Shown here: one piece after another, positions 1 to 6,986 of the stretch
Position numbering within the stretch: the first letter of the stretch is position 1
Layout: each line of letters begins with the position of its first letter
Assembly (NCBI GenBank): GCA_009392075.1
Contig: VFHG01000099.1
Span: 1 to 8,767 of the forward strand
From: SAR202 cluster bacterium
Lineage (GTDB): Bacteria > Chloroflexota > Dehalococcoidia > UBA3495
DNA length: 8,767 bases
Direction: 5' to 3'
Program-made: the position numbers and the translations under genes
The notes under the pieces: model-generated
Told to the model about the DNA's origin: nothing
Seen by the model: only the letters and a program-made list of their open reading frames with translations
Databases searched by the model: none

Positions 1-61
1 GCTAGAGGCAGCCTGCCAGCTCTATCCAAAACCAGGATGACTGCAGTTTATGTGTCGTGGT

Positions 62-1351
62 TTATGCGTCTTTGTTCAGATTGGCCAAGAATTCTTCGTT
101 GTTGTCTGACTTTGCCAGCCGCTCCAACACCCGCTCCGTGGCGTTCACGGCGCCGTCGTTGGAAATAAGGCTGATCATCCTCCGAAGCAGCACGATCTGC
201 TTCAGCGTTTCTTCGCTGAACAGCAGCTCTTCGCGCCGGGTGCCGCTGCGCACAATATCGATGGCCGGGAAGTAACGGCGCTCCGCTAACCTGCGGTCCA
301 GATGCAGTTCCATATTTCCAGTGCCTTTGAACTCTTCGTAAATCACCTCGTCCATGCGGCTACCGGTATCAACCAGGCAGGTGGCGATGATTGTGAGGCT
401 ACCGCCTTCTTCAATGTTACGGGCGCCGCCGAAGAATTTCTTGGGCGGGTACAGGGCTGCCGGATCTATTCCTCCGGAAAGGGTCCGACCGCTGGTGGGT
501 ACCGCCAGGTTGTAGGCCCGGGTGAGGCGGGTAATGCTATCCAATAGGATGATAACGTCTTGACCCATCTCCACCAGCCGCTTGGCCCTTTCAAGCGCTA
601 GCTCGGCCACCCGGCATTGTTCCTCAACCGATTCATCGAATGTGGATGCGAATACGTCACCATTGACGGCCCGGCGCATATCGGTCACTTCTTCAGGACG
701 TTCTCCGATGAGGGCCACCATTAACGTTGCCTCAGGGCAGTTCTCCTGCACTCCATGGGCGATCTGCTTCAACATGGTGGTTTTGCCGGCCTTGGGCGGA
801 GAGACGATTAGCCCGCGTTGGCCCAAACCGATGGGGGCGAACAGGTCGACCATCCTGGTGGACAGTTCAGAGCTGGAGGTTTCCAGAATTACCTGTTTCT
901 CAGGGAATATAGGCGTCATATGTTCGAAGGTGGGACGGTAGCGACTCTGGACCTGGTCGGTTTCCATACCGTTGATCAGTTCAACGCGGACCAGCCCAAA
1001 ATAGCGCTCTCCCTCTTTCGGCGGACGCACCTGCCCCGTGACCGTGTCTCCGTTCCGCAGGTTGAACCTCCGAATCTGCGACTGGGAGATGTAAACGTCG
1101 CCCGATCCCCGGTAGGAGACAACCTGTCTCAGGAAGCCATATCCCTCGTCCATTATCTCTAGGATGCCGGTGGATACCAGCGCCTGTTGGGCTGAGATTG
1201 CTTGGAACAGCCGGCTGAGCAGGTCTTCTTTATGCAGGGTTGCCAGAGCTGTGGTGTCGTTCAATCCGACTTCGCTGGCCAGCCCAAGGAGTTCTTCCTT
1301 GGACTTAGCCCCCATCTCCGACACATCTAGCATTTTTTGAGTGGTCGCCAT
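62..1351 (-). CDS. rho: Transcription termination factor Rho
   Basis: Hexameric RNA-dependent ATPase/translocase that terminates transcription in the cytoplasm. The product is 429 aa, close to the usual ~420 aa, with no large insertion. An N-terminal Rho_N helical domain (about residues 5-50) is followed by a cold-shock-like RNA-binding domain beginning near residue 62 ([14 protein letters not shown]) and running to about 128. The RecA-like ATPase core follows, with Walker A PPKAGKTT at 185-192, Walker B IILLDS ending at about D271, the [14 protein letters not shown] segment, and an [10 protein letters not shown] segment near 368 that carries the arginine-finger position of E. coli Rho. An in-frame GTG exists two codons upstream (1357), but it lies inside the Shine-Dalgarno region. 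AAGAGG sits 5 nt before the ATG at 1351, so I chose the ATG. Stop is TAA. It is the last gene of the pyrG-tal-rho block; rpmE, often next to rho elsewhere, would lie beyond the window edge. Identity is near certain. Confidence 0.98.
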   Translation of the reverse strand: MATTQKMLDVSEMGAKSKEELLGLASEVGLNDTTALATLHKEDLLSRLFQAISAQQALVSTGILEIMDEGYGFLRQVVSYRGSGDVYISQSQIRRFNLRNGDTVTGQVRPPKEGERYFGLVRVELINGMETDQVQSRYRPTFEHMTPIFPEKQVILETSSSELSTRMVDLFAPIGLGQRGLIVSPPKAGKTTMLKQIAHGVQENCPEATLMVALIGERPEEVTDMRRAVNGDVFASTFDESVEEQCRVAELALERAKRLVEMGQDVIILLDSITRLTRAYNLAVPTSGRTLSGGIDPAALYPPKKFFGGARNIEEGGSLTIIATCLVDTGSRMDEVIYEEFKGTGNMELHLDRRLAERRYFPAIDIVRSGTRREELLFSEETLKQIVLLRRMISLISNDGAVNATERVLERLAKSDNNEEFLANLNKDA

Positions 1352-1406
1352 GTTCACCTCTTACAAGGGTCATTAATCATGCACTGGCCTTCGGGTTTTT
1401 CTATGG

Positions 1407-1483
1407 TGGCCCCTCTTACCTATATAAAACGCTCCAAAAAGGGCGTCCCGTGGATGCGGATAGGTAGCTTTGAGGAGGGGCCA
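1407..1483 (-). promoter_or_regulatory. Nested stem-loop in the rho leader
   Basis: Seen directly: GAGGGGCCA (1475-1483) is the exact reverse complement of TGGCCCCTC (1407-1415). Just inside, ATAGGTA (1460-1466) complements TACCTAT (1417-1423). Inside the remaining loop is a further hairpin (1429-1446), with ACGC/GCGT and CC/GG pairs around a run of five identical bases and one bulged base. As RNA this makes a 9 bp + 7 bp + 6 bp stacked structure with an asymmetric internal loop, ending about 55 nt before the rho start codon. No U-run follows the 3' arm on the transcribed strand, so it does not look like an intrinsic terminator. A role in controlling rho is inference; E. coli rho is known to be autogenously attenuated in its leader, but this sequence is not recognisably the same. 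Confidence 0.5.
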
Positions 1484-1583
1484 GGTTTTTAGATAGACCG
1501 TGGTTCAGTGGATCGTGACTCTGTGGACCTTTAATTTCGTATGCCGGCTGGTTTAGATTTAGGATTCATTTTGTCTAAGATGC

Positions 1584-1599
1584 GCCGCCGTACGGCGGC
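1584..1599. repeat. 16-bp perfect GC-rich palindrome after tal
   Basis: GCCGCCGTACGGCGGC is self-complementary over all 16 bases and begins 7 nt after the tal stop codon on the minus strand. As RNA it could fold into a short strong hairpin, but the sequence after it (GCATCTTAGACAAAA) has no U-tract. It is therefore not a canonical intrinsic terminator. It might be a 3'-end stabiliser, a weak terminator or a protein-binding site. Confidence 0.5.
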
Positions 1600-1606
1600 T
1601 CGGCGA

Positions 1607-2266
1607 CTATGCGTTAGCTATCTTCTCCCAGTCCGCCTTGAACCGGGCTACGCCGGTGGTGGTCAGGGGATGGTCGATCATTTGGGTAAGTATCTTATAA
1701 GGAATGGTTGCGATGTGGGCGCCAGCCTGGGCCGCTAGAGTGCAATGCAATGTGTGACGGATACTAGCCGCCAACACCTTGGTTTCAATCTGGTGTTGCT
1801 CGTATACCTCGACGATGTCTTTGATCAGATCGATTCCCTCCAGGCCGATATCATCCAGGCGGCCGATAAAAGGGCTAACCGCGGTGGAACCGGCCTGGGC
1901 GCCCAGGATTGCCTGGTTGACCGAGAAGCATAGTGTCTGATTGATCTTGATGCCTTCTTTCGAGAGGACCGAGATCGCCTCAAATCCGTCTGCTGTACTG
2001 GGAATCTTCACCCAAGGGTCGGGAATCCAACCGGCGATGTCCCGCCCCTCATCGATCATTCCTTGGGCATCCAGGGATATCACTTCCACTGATATTGGTC
2101 CGTCCACAATCTCAGAGATCTCCCGGACCGCTGATTTGTAGCTCTCCGCGTTTCCGATCCCTTCCGCGGAGGCCAGGGAAGGATTGGTTGTCACGCCGCT
2201 GATCACACCAAGCCGGGCGCCGTCTCGAATCTCTTGAATGTTGGCTGTGTCCAAAAAGAGCTTCAA
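1607..2266 (-). CDS. tal: Transaldolase (small, single-domain TalC/FSA-like type)
   Basis: Class I aldolase of the pentose phosphate pathway, transferring a dihydroxyacetone unit between sugar phosphates in the cytoplasm. The 219-aa length fits the small transaldolase family (about 214-220 aa). The N-terminus MKLFLDTAN with D6, TTNPS at 26-30, the Schiff-base lysine K87 in WVKIPS, SPFIGRLDD at 131-139, AASIRH near 166-171 and IPYKIL near 198-203 are all family signatures. E61 and F133 occupy the positions that, as I recall, are Gln and Tyr in E. coli fructose-6-phosphate aldolase; Glu/Phe points to true transaldolase activity. The start is TTG, with GGTGG-like SD sequence a few nt upstream, and is fixed by the invariant N-terminal motif. 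It lies about 190 bp downstream of pyrG and 255 bp upstream of rho. Many databases would label it 'fructose-6-phosphate aldolase'. Confidence 0.95.
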   Translation of the reverse strand: MKLFLDTANIQEIRDGARLGVISGVTTNPSLASAEGIGNAESYKSAVREISEIVDGPISVEVISLDAQGMIDEGRDIAGWIPDPWVKIPSTADGFEAISVLSKEGIKINQTLCFSVNQAILGAQAGSTAVSPFIGRLDDIGLEGIDLIKDIVEVYEQHQIETKVLAASIRHTLHCTLAAQAGAHIATIPYKILTQMIDHPLTTTGVARFKADWEKIANA

Positions 2267-2298
2267 GGTTTCACCACCCCTGTATATTTTTGTTTAGC

Positions 2299-2335
2299 CC
2301 AACCGGCCGGACTAACGTCAAAGTTGGCCGGTTGG
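2299..2335. repeat. 10-bp perfect inverted repeat between pyrG and tal
   Basis: CCAACCGGCC (2299-2308) and GGCCGGTTGG (2326-2335) are exact reverse complements separated by 17 nt. In the direction of pyrG-tal transcription the stem is followed by GCTAAACAAAAATA, which has no U-run, and lies about 32 nt before the tal start. It could act as an attenuator or processing hairpin, or as a dyad operator. In the plus direction the stem is followed by a T-rich stretch (TTGATTGAATTTTTC), but no plus-strand gene ends here. The rest of the 190-bp gap has only small hairpins (ACTGG/CCAGT at 2374-2386; ATCAAA/TTTGAT at 2408-2426) and no convincing promoter. Confidence 0.5.
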
Positions 2336-2456
2336 TTGATTGAATTTTTCTGAACCGATCGCATCAAAGGAACACTGGTTTCCAGTTGGGGATTGATATT
2401 TTGGCTTATCAAAGGGTGTTTTTGATTAGTAATGACAGGTGCATGGATTGATCGGG

Positions 2457-4103
2457 TTAATTGGAGTTCAGGTCCAGGGGTAGCGGCCGTTGGACGCCTT
2501 CCCGGATCGTCTCTTTGGCAGCGCCAATGAATTGGCTGAATAAAGGATGGGGGCGGTTGGGCCGGGACTTGAATTCGGGATGGTATTGGGTGCCGACCAT
2601 GAAAGGATGGTCGGTAACTTCACCGGTCTCAACCAAGTTTCCGTCGGGCGAAAGGCCGCCTACGATCAAACCGGAATTCTCCAACGTCTCCCGGTAGCTA
2701 TTGTTAAGTTCAAAACGGTGCCGGTGCCGCTCCATTATGGAGTCAGAACCGTAGGCCGCTTTGGTCAAAGTCTGGTTCTGTGGATGGCAGGGGTAATCCC
2801 CCAACCGCATGGTGCCGCCCTTGCTTGAAACGCCTTCTTGGTCGGGCATTATATGCACCACAGGATTTTCGGTCTCTGGGACCAACTCTTCAGAGTTGGC
2901 GTCTTCTATCCCCAGGACATTTCTGGCCCATTCAATGACCATCACCTGTAGACCTAGGCAAAGTCCCAGATAAGGCACTTTATGTTCTCTGGCGTAACGC
3001 ACAGATTGAATCATTCCTTCCACGCCCCGGGGACCGAACCCTCCCGGAACCACTATTCCACAGACGGTGGACAGGTGGGCTTCTGGCCCGTCCCGCTCAA
3101 TATCTTCGGAATGTACCCATTGGAGATCGATGTCTCTGGTGTGGTCCAGCCCGGCATGCCGCAGGGCTTCCCGGACCGATATATAGGAATCGGGGTATTC
3201 AACGTATTTACCCACCAAGGCTATCGATACACTTTCTTTTGGTTCGTTCATGCGGTCGACCATTGCCGACCATTCAGTCAGGTCGCGGCTATTGGCGTCG
3301 AGACCTAGGGTTTCAACGATGATGTCGCCCAACCCGGCATCTTCAAGAACCAAGGGCACTTCATATACATTGTGAACGGTCAGCACCGGAATCACGGCCT
3401 TGACTGGAACGTCGCAGAAAGCCGAGATCTTTTCACAGATAGCTTCAGATACCGGATGGTCACTTCTGCAAAGAATAGCGTCTGGCTGGATACCGATGGC
3501 ACGTAATTCTTTCACGCTGTGTTGGGTTGGCTTAGTCTTCAATTCTTGGGCTGCTGCTATATAAGGAAGCAAGGTCAGGTGAATGTAGAACACATTGTCC
3601 CGCCCCACATCATTTCTCATCTGCCGGATAGCTTCTAAGAAGGGAAGGCCTTCAATGTCGCCTACCGTCCCTCCGACTTCAGTGATGATCACATCGGCGC
3701 CGGATTCGGCGGCCAGGGCAAGAACTCTATCTTTGATAGCGTTGGTGACATGGGGCACCGTTTGAATGGTGCCGCCAAGAAAGTCACCGCGCCGCTCCTT
3801 GGCAATTAGGTTGAGATAAACTTCTCCAGCGGTGAGGTTGGAGCTACGGGTCAACTCCACGTCGATGAATCTTTCGTAGTGACCTAGGTCTAGATCAGTC
3901 TCGCCGCCATCTTGGGTTACAAATACTTCGCCGTGCTGGTAGGGAGACATGGTTCCGGGGTCAACATTGAGGTAAGGGTCCAGTTTGATGACGGAGACGG
4001 TGAGCCCTCGGCTTTTCAGGATGCGTCCAATGGATGCGACGCTGATCCCTTTGCCTAATGAACTGACAACTCCCCCGGTTACGAAGATGAATTTTGTCGG
4101 CAT
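2457..4103 (-). CDS. pyrG: CTP synthase (glutamine-hydrolysing)
   Basis: Makes CTP from UTP, ATP and glutamine, the last step of de novo pyrimidine nucleotide synthesis; cytoplasmic tetramer or filament. The 548-aa product matches the usual ~535-550 aa. The N-terminal synthase domain has the P-loop GGVVSSLGKG at 10-19, then DPYLNVDPGTMSP and GEVFVTQDGGETDLDLGHYE. The C-terminal class I glutamine amidotransferase domain carries the oxyanion segment VPGGFGPRG, the nucleophile C382 in GLCLGLQ (commonly GICLGMQ) and the catalytic H508/E510 in QYHPEF. The ATG at 4103 is chosen because the product then begins MPTKFIFVTGG as the family does; an in-frame TTG four codons upstream (4115) adds only MCRQ. 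The Shine-Dalgarno is weak (AGG, 3 nt from ATG). It is expressed from its own consensus promoter with a leader of about 160 nt and heads the pyrG-tal-rho cluster. Confidence 0.98.
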   Translation of the reverse strand: MPTKFIFVTGGVVSSLGKGISVASIGRILKSRGLTVSVIKLDPYLNVDPGTMSPYQHGEVFVTQDGGETDLDLGHYERFIDVELTRSSNLTAGEVYLNLIAKERRGDFLGGTIQTVPHVTNAIKDRVLALAAESGADVIITEVGGTVGDIEGLPFLEAIRQMRNDVGRDNVFYIHLTLLPYIAAAQELKTKPTQHSVKELRAIGIQPDAILCRSDHPVSEAICEKISAFCDVPVKAVIPVLTVHNVYEVPLVLEDAGLGDIIVETLGLDANSRDLTEWSAMVDRMNEPKESVSIALVGKYVEYPDSYISVREALRHAGLDHTRDIDLQWVHSEDIERDGPEAHLSTVCGIVVPGGFGPRGVEGMIQSVRYAREHKVPYLGLCLGLQVMVIEWARNVLGIEDANSEELVPETENPVVHIMPDQEGVSSKGGTMRLGDYPCHPQNQTLTKAAYGSDSIMERHRHRFELNNSYRETLENSGLIVGGLSPDGNLVETGEVTDHPFMVGTQYHPEFKSRPNRPHPLFSQFIGAAKETIREGVQRPLPLDLNSN

Positions 4104-4267
4104 CTGCCTACACAAAAAATGGGGTCTGGGGAGGGATTCCTACGGGGTAATTTATCGGCCGAACCGCCGCCCCAATAAACACGCCAAAAGATACAGTGGG
4201 TCTAGAGTCATACAGGGATTGCTAAATGAAAAACGAGGTGGTTTGCAGGGCGTGTGCAGTGATTCCA
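4104..4267 (-). promoter_or_regulatory. Structured 5' leader of pyrG
   Basis: This is the predicted untranslated leader between the likely transcription start (about 4267) and the pyrG ATG. Pairings seen: ACACGCC at 4179-4185 with GGCGTGT at 4249-4255 (7 bp, long range), TTTATCGG at 4151-4158 with CCAATAAA at 4172-4179 (8 bp including one G-U on the transcript), and a competing CGGC/GCCG hairpin at 4156-4169 that shares bases with the second. A run of six U (plus-strand A at 4114-4119), preceded by CCCCA, lies about 10 nt before the ATG. Known context: B. subtilis pyrG is controlled by CTP-dependent leader attenuation using a GGGC initial transcript. That initial sequence is not visible here, so a leader-control role is inference. 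Confidence 0.35.
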
Positions 4268-4273
4268 ACGCTA

Positions 4274-4303
4274 ATTATATGAGCCGATTTTCCAAAGTGT
4301 CAA
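4274..4303 (-). promoter_or_regulatory. Consensus sigma-70 promoter for pyrG
   Basis: On the minus strand TTGACA (4303-4298) and TATAAT (4279-4274) both match the -35 and -10 consensus at six of six bases, separated by 18 bp. Transcription would start near 4267 and run into pyrG. The promoter begins about 60 bp after the stop codon of the upstream CoA-transferase, separating the housekeeping block from the catabolic operon. No intrinsic terminator is visible between the two. A weaker -10-like CATAAT lies just upstream. Confidence 0.8.
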
Positions 4304-4363
4304 GAGATTGAATATGAAATTATGTTAAATCCGCGATCGAGCTATTCAAACGACCCATTTGTT

Positions 4364-5746
4364 TCACACCGGCGGCAGCAGGTCTAGGTAGTCTGCTTCA
4401 AATTCGGCAATCCATCCCAGCTCTTCCTGTTCCTCCAATGTGACCGTCCTCGGCGCGCCGCCACCCTCCGGCAGATTGCCAATGGTCCAATCATCAGCAA
4501 ATGCTTTCATCCTGGCCTCGTCTATACCCAATAGTTCTTCGAGGATATATTCGTTGGCTTCCCCCAAACGTGGCGCCGGGCCTTTGATCTCTGCTTCGCT
4601 CTTGGAGAACTTCCAGCCTCTCCCGATGTATCCCTTGGGCCGCAGATCCACTTCAGGGGGATTGTGGACCGTTTCAAAGAAGCCACGTTCCAGATATTGA
4701 GGGTCGGTGAGCGCTTGTTTAGCCGTCAGGACAGCACCGGCGGGTACTCCCGCCGCTTGTAGACCGTTCATCACCTGATACGACGTAAGAACCGATGTCC
4801 AATCCCCGATGATCTGATCTAGCTCCTCTTGGTGTTGCCGGCGTTCGATGGGGTCGGCGAAGCGGGGATTGGTAGCCAATTCCGGGTTTCCGATCGCCTG
4901 GCACACCGCCTGCCATTCTTCATCACTGCCTACGGCGATAGCCACCCATTGGTCGCGGCCTTGGCAGGGATAGACCCCGTGGGGCGACCAGAACGGATGG
5001 CGGTTACCTATGCGTAGGGTCCTACGCCCATTGAAGGCGAAATCCAACAGGCCCGTGCCGATAACTGTGGTACCCGTCTGGTACATGGCTAGGTCGATCC
5101 ATTGCCCTTGGCCGGTGCGGGCCCGGCGCAACAGAGCCGCCATCAATGCGCCCAGGGCTGTCCAAGTGGCGAGGAAATCGGAGTAGGAGTTCCCCATCTT
5201 GTTGGGCACTTCGCCTTCCACTAAACGACCGTCCTCTCCCTCTTCCATATATCCCATGAATGCGCCGGTGCCGTGGGTCGGCTCCAAGGCTGACGCCATA
5301 GCCCCAAAGTTGCTCCATGGCCCGCTGTGGCCGTAGCCGGTGTTAGACACCATGATCAGGTCCGGTTTGTTGGCGCGGAGACTTTCAAAGTCCAATTCGA
5401 ACCGGGCCATCACTCGGGGAGTGAAGTTCTCCAGCACCACGTCACAGACCCCTACCAGGTCCTTGATGATCTTCTGAGACTCTTCAGAACGGAGGTCTAG
5501 AGTCAAACTGCGCTTGCCCCGGTTCAGGTTTTGAAACGTCCCACCCTGCTCCCACCAAAGCTCGCCGGGCTGGTTATCGGGGAATGGGCCGGTGATAGTC
5601 CGGGTGGTATCCATGAACTGGGGCTGGCAGGTGTCGATCCTGATGACCTCTGCTCCCAGGTCGGCCAGGTTGGCCCCGGCAAAGGGCATGGCAAAGACTC
5701 TGCTTAGATCCAGGACCCGGATGTTTTTCAATGGCGCTTGGAGCAT
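4364..5746 (-). CDS. Family III CoA-transferase (CaiB/BaiF), catalytic Asp present
   Basis: Expected to move CoA between an acyl-CoA donor and a carboxylic acid through an aspartyl-CoA thioester; cytoplasmic, usually interlocked dimers. The 460-aa product is slightly longer than the ~400-aa norm, with extra sequence mainly around residues 45-70 and after 400. Seen: N-terminal VLDLSRVFAMPFAGANLADLG (about 11-31, Rossmann-like CoA-binding start), NLNRGKRSLTLDL near 73-85, DVVLENFTP near 102-110, SNTGYG/SGPW near 134-144, D190 in NSYSD, and TGQGQWIDLA at 211-220. D190 lies 22 residues before the Gly of TGQGQ, the same spacing as Asp169 of formyl-CoA transferase. GAGGGG sits 8 nt before the ATG. 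It is third in an operon, 43 bp after another CoA-transferase that lacks this Asp. Substrate unknown. Stop is TGA. Confidence 0.93.
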   Translation of the reverse strand: MLQAPLKNIRVLDLSRVFAMPFAGANLADLGAEVIRIDTCQPQFMDTTRTITGPFPDNQPGELWWEQGGTFQNLNRGKRSLTLDLRSEESQKIIKDLVGVCDVVLENFTPRVMARFELDFESLRANKPDLIMVSNTGYGHSGPWSNFGAMASALEPTHGTGAFMGYMEEGEDGRLVEGEVPNKMGNSYSDFLATWTALGALMAALLRRARTGQGQWIDLAMYQTGTTVIGTGLLDFAFNGRRTLRIGNRHPFWSPHGVYPCQGRDQWVAIAVGSDEEWQAVCQAIGNPELATNPRFADPIERRQHQEELDQIIGDWTSVLTSYQVMNGLQAAGVPAGAVLTAKQALTDPQYLERGFFETVHNPPEVDLRPKGYIGRGWKFSKSEAEIKGPAPRLGEANEYILEELLGIDEARMKAFADDWTIGNLPEGGGAPRTVTLEEQEELGWIAEFEADYLDLLPPV

Positions 5747-5789
5747 TTTCGTGACCCCTCTATTTAAATAGGCAACGCCAGATGGCTAA

Positions 5790-6986
5790 CTAGATGACGC
5801 CGAGCTGCCGGAGGGATACCAAGTCCTCGGCGGAGTAACCCAGTTCCACACCGAATATCTCTGAGTTGTGCTCACCCAGCAGAGGGGCAGGCTGGGACCC
5901 GCTGATCGTCTCGCCGGGCAGCCGCACGGCCATTCCCGGATACTGGGCCGGGCCAACCACCGGATGATCCACCTCAACGAAGAAGTCCCGGGCTTGAAGA
6001 TGGGTACATTCAGCCAGGTCTCCAGCATCTTGGGCCATCCCAAACACCAAGCGCTGCTCGCCCGATGCCAGAAACAACGGTTTCCGGTCCCATTGGGACA
6101 ACCCTTTAATCAATAACTCTTTAAGCTCTTCACCGTGGGCAACCCGTCCGGCCCCGGTGGCGAACTTCTCGTCTTGCAGTTCCTCCAGCCCGATCAGGCT
6201 GGCAATGGTCGACCAAGGTTGAGAGCCCTGCACCGAAGGGGCAACGTAGCCGTCGCGGGCGGGCATCAGTTCCTCGAAACCGGCCCCGCGGACCGGGCGG
6301 CGTCCCTTCACCGCCCCCATGTAGTTGTAGTAGGGGAGAGGTTGGACCAGATGGGCGCCCAAACACTGGGCCACCGCGACATCGACATGCTGGCCTTCTC
6401 CGGATGTGAGGCGGGCAAACAGCGCCACCTGGGTAGCGGCTGCAGCGTTGGCCCCGGCCACATAGAACGACTGGTCTAAGACGTTTCTCAAGGGCGGCTG
6501 GTCGGAGTCCCCCGAGTGGTACATGAGACCGCTTAGCGCATAGGTCACAATGTCCGGTGCTTCGAAGTCGTTGTACGGTCCGGTCTGGCCGAAAGGTGTG
6601 ATGGAGGTGAGCACCAATCCCGGGTTCGTTTCAGCCAATGACTCGTAGTCCAATCCCAATTCCTTGGAACGAGCGGGCGGGTTGTTCTCCACAATAACAT
6701 CGGCGTCGGCTACCAGACGGTCGAGCAATCTACGGCCACTAGCAGTGGACGGGTCCAGCGTTACGCCCTTCTTGTTGGTGTTCAGGTAAAGGAAGGTCAG
6801 GCTCTTTTCCGAATCTGGGTCGTCGCTAGCAAAGGGGCCCATGCGGCGGGCATCGTCACCACACCCAGGAATCTCCAATTTGATAACATCGGCACCGTAG
6901 TCTGCAAGTAACTTGGCGCACCAGGGGCCGGATATACCTGAGCCCATGTCCAATACGCGGAATCCCTCTAACAGCCCGGCGGGCAT
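5790..6986 (-). CDS. Family III CoA-transferase-like protein, catalytic Asp replaced
   Basis: 398 aa, full length for the CaiB/BaiF family. Seen: FRVLDMGSGISGPWCAKLLA (about 9-28), GADVIKLEIPG near 31-41, LNTNKKGVTLD near 68-78, DVIVENNPP near 96-104, TSITPFGQTGPY near 127-138, and SGEGQHVDVA at 195-204. Aligned from the GxGQ motif, the position of the catalytic Asp (22 residues before that Gly) is F174, in DQSFYVAG; D171 is nearby but three residues out of register. It may be an inactive partner of the downstream transferase or use a different residue. The ATG at 6986 shares its A with the TGA stop of the upstream hydratase (TGATG), the usual form of translational coupling; a longer in-frame start at 7004 would overlap that gene by 19 nt and is not preferred. 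Stop is TAG. Family certain, activity uncertain. Confidence 0.92.
   Translation of the reverse strand: MPAGLLEGFRVLDMGSGISGPWCAKLLADYGADVIKLEIPGCGDDARRMGPFASDDPDSEKSLTFLYLNTNKKGVTLDPSTASGRRLLDRLVADADVIVENNPPARSKELGLDYESLAETNPGLVLTSITPFGQTGPYNDFEAPDIVTYALSGLMYHSGDSDQPPLRNVLDQSFYVAGANAAAATQVALFARLTSGEGQHVDVAVAQCLGAHLVQPLPYYNYMGAVKGRRPVRGAGFEELMPARDGYVAPSVQGSQPWSTIASLIGLEELQDEKFATGAGRVAHGEELKELLIKGLSQWDRKPLFLASGEQRLVFGMAQDAGDLAECTHLQARDFFVEVDHPVVGPAQYPGMAVRLPGETISGSQPAPLLGEHNSEIFGVELGYSAEDLVSLRQLGVI

Noticed and set aside
1..61. Short GGCAG/CTGCC repeat downstream of rho as a terminator
   Set aside because: The loop would be a single base and there is no U-run; the window edge prevents judging more.
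818..1162. Plus-strand open frames opposite rho, and similar ones opposite the CoA-transferases
   Set aside because: All lie inside well-supported minus-strand genes, with no family motifs and no SD support.
1386..1400. GGCCTTCGGGTTTTT as a plus-strand intrinsic terminator
   Set aside because: The stem is only about four pairs, two of them wobble, and no plus-strand gene ends here.
4304..4363. Intrinsic terminator after the CoA-transferase operon
   Set aside because: Only a four-pair CAAA/TTTG hairpin is seen, with no U-run; termination here may be Rho-dependent or absent.
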